From Corella eumyota (lineage: Eukaryota > Chordata > Ascidiacea > Phlebobranchia > Corellidae), in assembly GCA_963082875.1 (NCBI GenBank), contig OY720097.1, positions 2,108,001 through 2,172,000 of the forward strand: a stretch of DNA of 64,000 nt. Reading direction: 5' to 3'. Within the stretch, counting starts at the first letter, position 1. The number at the start of each line of letters is the position of its first letter. Shown in pieces: positions 57,042-64,000 of the stretch. Both the position numbers and the translations under genes were made by a program. The notes under the pieces are model-generated. The model made no database searches, was not told the origin of the DNA, and was given only the letters and a program-made list of their open reading frames with translations.

Positions 57042-58345
57042 TTAGTTTTGATTGTCGCCGGTGCTTTCCCGTGACGTCACTAAAATCGGAAACTCTTTCG
57101 TTTTTGAAAATTCTTCGAATTCGGGGGGAATTCCCAGCTCCAATACTTTATCATAGGAGGGGGGAAGGTCAGGTTGAAAAGTCAATGTCTAAAAAAATTA
57201 AAAAATTAAAAAAAAAGAAATTTTTTTCTACAAATAAATAATTTTTTTTTTAATAAGTTATTACGTCAAATTGATTTGTAGAAATAGTTAAAATTCGGTT
57301 TTCTTCTCTCTGATTGGTTGTCGAGTGGTCACGTGACATTTTATTTATGCGGCAGCAAACAGCGACGCAAGTGGCAAATATTGATAACAGAACAAGAGCA
57401 GAAATCCAAAAATCTTAAAGCAAAACATTTTTTTTTATTACTAAATTTTATTACAAAAATATGAATTAATGTTGGCATATACTTACACCACAAAGTCCAT
57501 ACGCTCGAATAAAAACAACACGTGATCGAATCCGTCGAACAACAATACGCGATCTGATAATGGTTATCTAACAAAAATAAAAGTTAAATATTAGTTTATG
57601 TGCATGTGTACTTTATGGTCATGTCAAATCTCTTTACTTTTGCGGTTCTGCAAAATATTTTTTTATATTTATCTTTATCCTCGATGTGGGAAGGTTGATT
57701 GCGCAACTTAAACATAGAGTAACATCAGCTACTCCGACCCAGTCTCGAGTTGCCTATGGCAGTTTGGGATATTATAAATTATAGTTGCCCGATAATTAGG
57801 CTACTGATTAAGTGCTGGCTTAGCAGGAGTTCATATCGTTTATAGCGCCTTACTCAGGGGCACTACAGCATAAAAGCAGTGGGGATTGAGCCCACGACCC
57901 CATGTGTGGTGTAGCAAGTGTTCTTACACTACACCACGCTGCCAAAATATACTTTTATATGTTTCAACACGTAATAACCTGACCCTAACTCGATAAAATA
58001 TATTTAAGTAGCTTAAGTCTATAAACCTGGTTAATTTTTATTAAAATAAAAGTATTTAAAATATTAAAACATTGCGTAATTTAGATAATACCTTGACAGT
58101 AATTCTCTGAAGTTTTGTTAAAGTTAGCGCACCATTCTCCAGCCTAAGACCAAAACAATTAGAAATATAATTAAAAAATATTTAATTGTGTATTCTCAAT
58201 ACAATAAAACACTCAAAAAATTAAATTTAAATATAAGTTAATAAAATAATAACATTTTTTTAAGCGTTAGTGTGACTTTACTTACTTTAACTGCTTGGGA
58301 ACAAATATTAAACAGAATAAATGTAATTAACCGATATGACGTCAT
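57042..58345 (-). CDS. WBP1/VOPP1-like membrane protein (array member 4), 5 exons, 162 aa
   Basis: Exons: 58286-58345, 58092-58143, 57487-57567, 57265-57413, 57042-57188. Signal peptide MTSYRLITFILFNICSQAVK; Cys exon with EWCANFNKTSENYCQD, which contains an N-glycosylation sequon (NKT); 81-bp exon with AYCCSTDSITCCFYSSVW and the strip SVWTLWYFW; membrane segment ISALVLLSIFATCVAVCC; then a charged loop (RINKMSRDHSTTNQREENR). The tail exon has LPPSYDKV (PPxY), then a second, degenerate Pro patch (GIPPEFEEF) also seen in member 2 (GISPEFQQY), which groups these two tails. The start codon overlaps an exact TGACGTCA on the genomic strand. Confidence 0.82.
57668..57944 (-). repeat. SINE family 1, nearly full copy in array gene 4
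   Basis: ATCTTTATCCTCGATGTGGG to CTACACCACGCTGCCA. Sense to the minus-strand host gene. Well preserved. Confidence 0.93.
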
Positions 58346-59438
58346 AATGTTGTGTGACGTCATCCTATACATGCATAGTTTAAACTTTTATGATAATGAT
58401 AAAGTAAAACTGCTGTAACGTAGAACATGTATTAAAGGTGGTTTACTGTTTAGCAATGGCAATTTAACTAGATCTGCATATCTAATTCTTTTTTTAATAA
58501 TTTATTTTTACAAACTGGTTTTATAAGCGAAATAGTTGAAGAAATTTAATTGCTAATACTTTTTATAAATATATTCCGTTTAAGTATATATACTAAACTT
58601 AACTTGATTTTTCTAAACTGGCAAGTTCATGTATTTTAAATTCCAAACATGATCTGGTATATGTTATTCATGCTATATCTGGTTTTTAAAATACCAACAT
58701 TGAGTTAATAAATAACTTCTTTCAATTTTAAACTTCGCTTGTGATAAAAAAAACTTATTAAAATTTGCTATATAGGAAAGTGGGTTTTTTGATTTTAAAA
58801 ACTCGCTGTAAAATAATACAGTTTTATAGTTCGTTTTTTTTGTTAATTTTTTTTATAGTCAGTCTGTAGGTTTAGTTTTATAGATTTTTATTTTGGTAAA
58901 ACACAAATTTTTCATATATTTTATATTTGAAAAGCGAAAAAAAAATATTTAAATTTAAAGTATATCATTTTGTTATGCGTTTTAAATTATACAAAACATT
59001 AACTTGAAGTGGAAACCAATGTTAATTTGTTGATTTCGAAACTATGTAAATATACAAACAGCCTGCACAACCAGCAGTAGTTAGTAAATAAATAACTTTT
59101 TAACATAGAGTATGCCAGCAATGAAAAACAATTTTAAAATAAAATTGTTTTTTTATTAACAATTTTTTAGGATTTTTATTAACAATTTTTTTAACAATAA
59201 ATTAAAAAAAACAGCAAGCTCTATATTTATATATTTACAAATTAAATCTTTTTTGTTGTAAAAATATTATATTCTCTTTACAATAATATCAATTGTAACA
59301 AAATAATTATTAACGATTGAACCAACGGAATTGTTAAAATTTATTAGTTTTTTTTTAATTCGTTTTTTTATTGACATTAAGTTCATTGTACTTTTAATTG
59401 TTTGTTGAAATAGACAATGGGTCATTATAGTTGATTGT
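58346..59438. other. Upstream region of array gene 4, nothing recognised
   Basis: 1.1 kb, very AT-rich. TGACGTCA at 58355 is 10 bp upstream of the gene 4 start codon. No relative of the conserved upstream block found in members 3 and 5 was recognised. Confidence 0.45.
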
Positions 59439-59627
59439 TTATAGAACAGGTAAAGGTTGTGGTGACGTCGTTGGCAAATAATTCGTATTATCAACCCCTT
59501 GATATTCATTATTTTGGTTTGGAATTTGATTTCGTCTTAAATATTCGATTTCCAGTTTAAGAGCTGCTATTTCTTCTTTCATTTTTTTCATTTTACGTCG
59601 CCGTAAAATAAACAAAATAATAAACAT
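59439..59627 (-). pseudogene. Candidate short membrane/coiled-coil ORF, possibly a stray array exon
   Basis: 62 codons. A hydrophobic start (MFIILFILRRRKMKKMKEE) is followed by a helical LEIEYLRR segment and a Pro-rich end (SPQPLPVL). The beginning resembles the last exon of array member 5 (FILLVALKRRQRKWRHLE), so it may be a duplicated or alternative 3' exon of that gene. No acceptor is visible between an in-frame stop and the ATG, so an exon role is doubtful. Confidence 0.25.
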
Positions 59628-60185
59628 TTTAAAATATTTTGTTTTATGTTAAATTAGTTTTTTTTCTGAATAAAATAGATTTTAATTAGACTTTTTAAAT
59701 ATTGATTGTTGAAAAGGAAATACGCGCTTAACTATCGTTAACACCAACTTAAGTATTACCTTTTAGTAATAAATTTGTAGGTTTTTATTTATTTCTGAAC
59801 TAATATGATTAACTCATTGAACTAACTCTATTATTTTACTTAATGGCTTTAAACTGAATAATCAAATTCTAAAAATACACAAACATTAATATTTAGGAGC
59901 TATAGGCCTACTCTACTTATCCTTAAGTTAATTATTATTTTGTTACAATATTTGTTTATTTACGGTCATGTTACCTTTAGTTTGATTGACAGGTTTAAAA
60001 ATATGGTATTCGCAATTTTTGATTATCCCCAAAAAATATACAGAGTTAAATCTCGTGAAGATATTTTAATTTTTTGCTAAAATTTAGGCAAATTTATAGC
60101 TTTTGTTAATTACCATTGCATTTTAGTCTAAATACAGTTTATTTACATTATTAAAAATAAATTTTGTCCAATATGATTAACATCG

Positions 60186-60470
60186 GAATGTTTGGTGTAG
60201 TGGTAAAAAATTTGCTACACCACATAAGGTCGTGGGTTCAATCCCCACTGATCTCATGCATCGCTCTTGAGTAAGGTGCTATAAACGGTATACACTCCTG
60301 CTGAGCCAGCACTTAATCCGCAGTTTAATTACCGGGCAATTATAATCAATAATATTCCAAGCTGACAAAGGCAACTCGGGACTGGGTCGGGGTAACTGAT
60401 GTTACTCTATGTTTAGGTAGCGCATTTTATCTCCCTACATCGAGGATAAAGTTATATACAAAAAAAAAAT
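60186..60470 (+). repeat. SINE family 1, nearly full copy
   Basis: TTTGGTGTAGTGGTAAAAAA at the head through TCGTGGGTTCAATCCCCAC to ACATCGAGGATAAAGTTATA. Its 3' end is copied again in the adjoining tandem duplication. Confidence 0.92.
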
Positions 60471-60565
60471 ACTAACGTAATAAGCATACAAAATAACATG
60501 CGATATCGAGGATAAAGTTATATACAAAAAACATAATATTTACATAATAAGCATACAAAATAACA
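60435..60565 (+). repeat. Tandem duplication of a SINE 3' end plus flank
   Basis: ATCGAGGATAAAGTTATATA, an A run and AATAAGCATACAAAATAACAT occur twice, at about 60438-60499 and 60505-60565. The unit spans the SINE tail and the host flank, so it arose after the insertion. Confidence 0.8.
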
Positions 60566-60727
60566 TTTAACACACTTTTTTTTTTGAGTAATGTGACAAC
60601 ATATTTTTTTACATTAACAATGGGGTTGTTGTACTTTTAGTTGTTTATTATCATCAACTGAAAGATTATTATACTTAATCATTTTTAAAATAGTCAAACG
60701 GCTCTTTTAATGGAGTTGGTTTGTCCT

Positions 60728-62814
60728 TTATGCCTCAACTTCTTGTTCATCATTATCTACTTCTAAATGTCTCCATTTCCTTTGCCGTCTCTTCAATGCA
60801 ACCAACAGAATGAACTTAACAATATATTTTAGTTTAATTTTTTTAATAGAAAAATTTGTTAAATGTTAGGAAGTTACCATCATTAGGTTTCTTTTTTGAA
60901 AATTAAGTTTTCGTTCTTCGGAAATTAGACGTATAATTCCCAATATTACCCAAAACCCTAAAAAATCGAAAAATTTTGTGTTTATTTAATTTATATAAGG
61001 ATTTAAAGGGTATACTTAAGATTAAAGAAATAATGGTTTTTGCATTGATGAATGTAAATAATAGGCAGTGTGGTGTAGTGGTAAGAACTCTTGCTACACC
61101 ACACATGGGGTCGTGGGTTCAATTCCCACTGATCTCATGCTGTAGCGCCCTTGAGTAAGGCGCTATAAACGGTATGAACTCCTGCTGAGCCAACACTTAA
61201 TCAGCAGCATAATTATTGGGCAATTATAGTCTTTATAATATCCCAAACTGCCACTGGCAACTCGAGTCTGGGTCGGAGTAACTGATGTTACTCTATGTTT
61301 AAGTCGCGCAGTCGACTTTCCCACATCGAGAATAAAGATATATACAAAAAAAAAATAAATAATAAAAATAAATACGATATATAATTAATATTACAACAAT
61401 GCGACGGAAAAAAAATCAATTTAATGATTTAAAACATGCCAAAAGTATTAATGTTTACATAAAGATTTTAAGTATGTTATGGCATGGTCACCAAACCCTG
61501 GTTGTATTATTATTTTAAAGAGCTATTTGTTGTATTTTGAAGAGTTAAATTGTTAGTTTTATTGTTTGATTTTTTAATTAAAATTAAATTATTTATTAAT
61601 TAAATTATAAACAATACGTTGTAATAGGAAAATAAATACCAGCGTGGCGTAGTGGTAAGAACAGTGGCTACCCTGCTATATGAGGTCGTGGGTTCAATCC
61701 CGACTGGTCTCATGCTGTAGCGCCCTTGAGTAAAGCGCTTTAAACGGTATGAACTCCTACAAAGCTACCACTTAATCGAGGATAAATACATATACAAAAA
61801 ATAGCATGCGTTTCAGAACAGTTATTTAATTTAGTTTTTTCACTTACACCAAGAGTGCCAAATGTCACTGAAGTAGCAACATTCAGTTGATTCGGTGTAA
61901 CAGCAATAACCCATGTATATCCAAGTATCTAAAAAAAACATTTTTTTATGTTCATATCTTTATCCTCGATGTGGGAAAGTCGAATGCGCGACTTACACAT
62001 AAAGTAACATCAGTTACTCCGACCCAGTTTTGAGTTGCCTTAAGCAGTTTTGGATATTATAGATTATATTTGCCCGATAATTATGCTGCTGATTAAGTGC
62101 TGGCTCAGCAGGAGTTCATACCGTTTATAGCGCCTTACTCAAGAGCGCTACAGCATGTGAGCAGTGGGGATTGGACCAACGACCTCATGTGGTGTAGCAA
62201 GTGTTCTTATCACTACACCACGCTACGATTAAAAAACCTTTCAAGAGTAGAACCCATTGCATACATAGATAAAAAAACTGAATTTATATAAAAACTTAAA
62301 AAATGCATTGTGCTTTCTACCAAGTTTTTACACGTTATTGATAATGGTAGTTTAAACATCGCATAAGATCCTAGGTTTGATCCCCACTCCTCTCATGCTG
62401 TAGCTCCCTCCCCTTATGTATTTCAGAATAAGTCGCTATAAACAGTATTGACATCTGCTAAGTCATTACCTGATCAGTAGCTTAACTAACAAGAAATTAT
62501 AATCTATAATATTTCACACTGCCAAAGGCAATTTAAGACTGGGTCAGGGTAACTGATATTACTCCATGTTTAGGTCGTGAAGTCGATCTTTTCATATTGA
62601 AGATAAATAATTATAAAAAAAACGTTAAGTTAAAGTATATTACCATTGCAAAACTGAGATTCATTGAAATTGTTGAAGCACGTGGCGCTTCCCTGTTAAA
62701 TATTAAATGTTGTTTGTTAATATAAAAATATTTTTTTAATAAATTTGCCATGTTACTTACCTTTGCTGTTGCATAAAGATAGTGCAATAAAATAAAAACT
62801 ACAAATTTTTTCAT
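60728..62814 (-). CDS. Divergent WBP1/VOPP1-like membrane protein (array member 5), 5 exons, 116 aa
   Basis: Exons: 62761-62814, 62644-62692, 61848-61928, then likely 60878-60957 and 60728-60814; the whole closes in frame. The first three exons are certain family members: signal peptide MKKFVVFILLHYLYATAK, Cys exon (SATCFNNFNESQFCND), 81-bp exon with GYCCYTESTECCYFSDIW and the strip DIWHSWWFWV. The rest differs: the membrane segment is short (ILGIIRLI) and charged (SEERK), and the last exon reads FILLVALKRRQRKWRHLE then an acidic end, with no PPxY. Either the tail was replaced, splicing differs from my model, or the gene is decaying. Four SINEs crowd its introns, three antisense. The first exon pairs it with member 3. 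Confidence 0.6.
61064..61352 (+). repeat. SINE family 1, full-length copy
   Basis: GCAGTGTGGTGTAGTGGTAA through GGTCGTGGGTTCAATTCCCA to ACATCGAGAATAAAGATATA. Well preserved. Antisense within array gene 5. Confidence 0.95.
61640..61801 (+). repeat. SINE family 1 with a large internal deletion
   Basis: The head is intact (GCGTGGCGTAGTGGTAAGAA, then GTCGTGGGTTCAATCC) and runs to CCACTTAATC, then jumps straight to GAGGATAAATACATATAC at the 3' end; about 120 bp of body is missing. Antisense within array gene 5. Confidence 0.9.
61950..62226 (-). repeat. SINE family 1, nearly full reverse copy
   Basis: ATCTTTATCCTCGATGTGGG to CTACACCACGCTACG. Lies only about 20 bp beyond the 81-bp exon of array gene 5, in sense orientation. 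Confidence 0.94.
62338..62610 (+). repeat. SINE family 1, older copy
   Basis: TAGGTTTGATCCCCACTCCT, CTCATGCTGTAG, GACTGGGTCAGGGTAACTGA and ATTGAAGATAAA. Diverged relative to its neighbours. Antisense within array gene 5. Confidence 0.85.
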
Positions 62815-64000
62815 AATTTTACTTACAGTCAGTCTGGTTTAAAAATAAAAACAAATTGTTATTATTGAGGTATTTGAAATCTTGTTAAGTTAAAAATACG
62901 AGAAAGGTAAGCTGTGGTTTAAACAGGTAGTACTAGAATAAATGCGGAAAAGGACCGAATTTGCAAGGAAAGATTACGGAATAAATAAAAATTCAGTCCT
63001 TTTTGCATTTTATAAACTTGGCGGACGACGCTAATAGAGCTTTAAATTATGCGATTTTACATTTTCTTTCAAGCTACTTAGAAAATTACAGTCAGACAGT
63101 TTAAGTTCCTGCTGCGTACGAATTGTTAAACCAAAAATTGTTCTTTCTGAAAGCTATTTGAATGTTATATTTTTAGTTTGTTGTACGCATTTATTCAAAA
63201 CATATTATTTGACCTAAAGGCTTTAGTTAAACCAACGACAACACGTGATTTTCTTTTAATTTGTATGCATAAAAGGCAATATAAGTTTATCTAAATTTAA
63301 ATTTATAAGGTTATTGATGTTGATACACTTTTGCAATTAAAAATACTTTTAAATAAATAAATAAATCTAAAGTATATATTTTCACTAAAATACCTTATTG
63401 AATATTTCTTTTTACTGTACGTTCACCAAAATAAAAAAATATTTTAAGTCTTTAAAATATTCTCAATAAATGTAGGATAGTTTTTTGATCATTGCAAAGG
63501 TTTTTTTTGAAACAACATTTCCCATGCATGCATAATCTACAAACTTGTCGTTATTTTGCGTTTTAGAAAAGTTTTTATAAAGTTTTAAACTGAAAAAAAA
63601 ATTTAGGTGCACTGTAGTCTTAATATTTTTTGTGTTTCCGTGTAAACATGAACCCAAACAATAACACAATGAAATATTATCTACATACTACCTAGCCTAT
63701 AGCTTTATACAAAATAGCTACTAAATGGTTTCAATACATATTTCGTCTGCTCTTTCTATATTTACATTAACTTTGCTTTTGCAAATTTAAAATCATGCGC
63801 AAGTCACGAGTTAGGTGTTTGATCATGAGATTATAAACAATGCCAGTTTTGTTACGTCACAATCGTGATTGAATTTTTCATTCAACATATTCGATTGTAC
63901 AAAATAAAACAAAAGAACGCTTTAAATACAAAAAATAAAAAAATGCAGAAATTATTCTGTTTTGATTTAAAATGTATATAAAATAACTTGGTAATTTGAA
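62815..64000. other. Upstream region of array gene 5
   Basis: 1.2 kb, AT-rich, with the conserved block at its far end. No gene seen up to the window edge. Confidence 0.5.
63791..63927 (-). promoter_or_regulatory. Conserved upstream block B (array gene 5)
   Basis: Partner of 56781-56932. It reads AATCATGCG, CAAGTCACGAGTT, TTGATCATGAGATT, AAACAATGCCAG, TTACGTCACAA and AACGCTTTAAAT. It lies about 980-1,110 bp upstream of the gene 5 start codon. Confidence 0.6.

Larger units (their letters stand above)
59628..60727. other. Spacer within the array, SINE-bearing
   Basis: AT-rich spacer between the candidate ORF and the 3' end of array member 5. Contents are the SINE at 60186 and a short tandem duplication at 60435-60565. 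No gene. Confidence 0.45.

Noticed and set aside
1-64000. Retroviral, LTR, LINE reverse transcriptase or Polinton-type remains
   Set aside because: No reverse transcriptase, integrase, capsid or DNA polymerase motifs and no long terminal repeats were recognised on either strand.
1-64000. Bacterial or plasmid contamination
   Set aside because: All recognisable genes are animal genes with spliceosomal introns; no operon-like coding density is present.

Overview
This is an animal nuclear genome window. It is AT-rich (roughly 70 percent A+T by eye), with many small introns, closely packed genes on both strands and two tRNA-derived SINE families. A Pax2/5/8 paired-box gene, erlin, gephyrin and WBP1/VOPP1-type membrane proteins, together with compact introns, very abundant TGACGTCA palindromes and acceptor-like sites just upstream of start codons, fit a tunicate of the Ciona type best. 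That assignment is an inference; the sequence has no species marker I can be certain of. Gene models were built by hand from splice signals, and every full model closes in frame.

Layout. 0.2-2.0 kb: coding exons entering from the left, possibly an alternative 5' end of the next gene. 4.7-12.8 kb (+): a 19-exon Pax2/5/8 gene coding for about 1,097 residues. 14.2-18.5 kb (+): erlin. 19.0-21.5 kb (-): an alpha-helical, possibly tektin-like protein, head to head with eIF4E (22.3-25.0 kb, +). 25.9-27.6 kb (+): a TFAM-like protein with two HMG boxes. 28.8-30.8 kb (-): a WBP1/VOPP1-like small membrane protein. 32.3-33.3 kb (+): intronless FAM50/XAP5. 33.8-42.8 kb (+): gephyrin, 17 exons. 44.6-48.6 kb (+): an aldo/keto reductase. 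50.0-62.8 kb (-): a tandem array of four more WBP1/VOPP1-like genes.

The five small membrane-protein genes are the most unusual part. All have five coding exons with the same phases: signal peptide, short Cys exon, an invariant 81-bp exon with CC...CC and a W-x-x-W strip, a transmembrane exon, and a tail. Four tails carry PPxY motifs (WW-domain ligands); the fifth does not. Two of the genes share a conserved block about 0.8-1.1 kb upstream of the start codon. Other notable points are the apparent replacement of a catalytic Asp in the gephyrin G domain, the very long Pax2/5/8 protein with no visible homeodomain remnant, at least 20 exact TGACGTCA sites, and more than 20 copies of one SINE family lying mostly antisense in introns. 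I saw no retroviral, LTR or Polinton-type element, no CRISPR array and no clear free-standing tRNA or rRNA gene.
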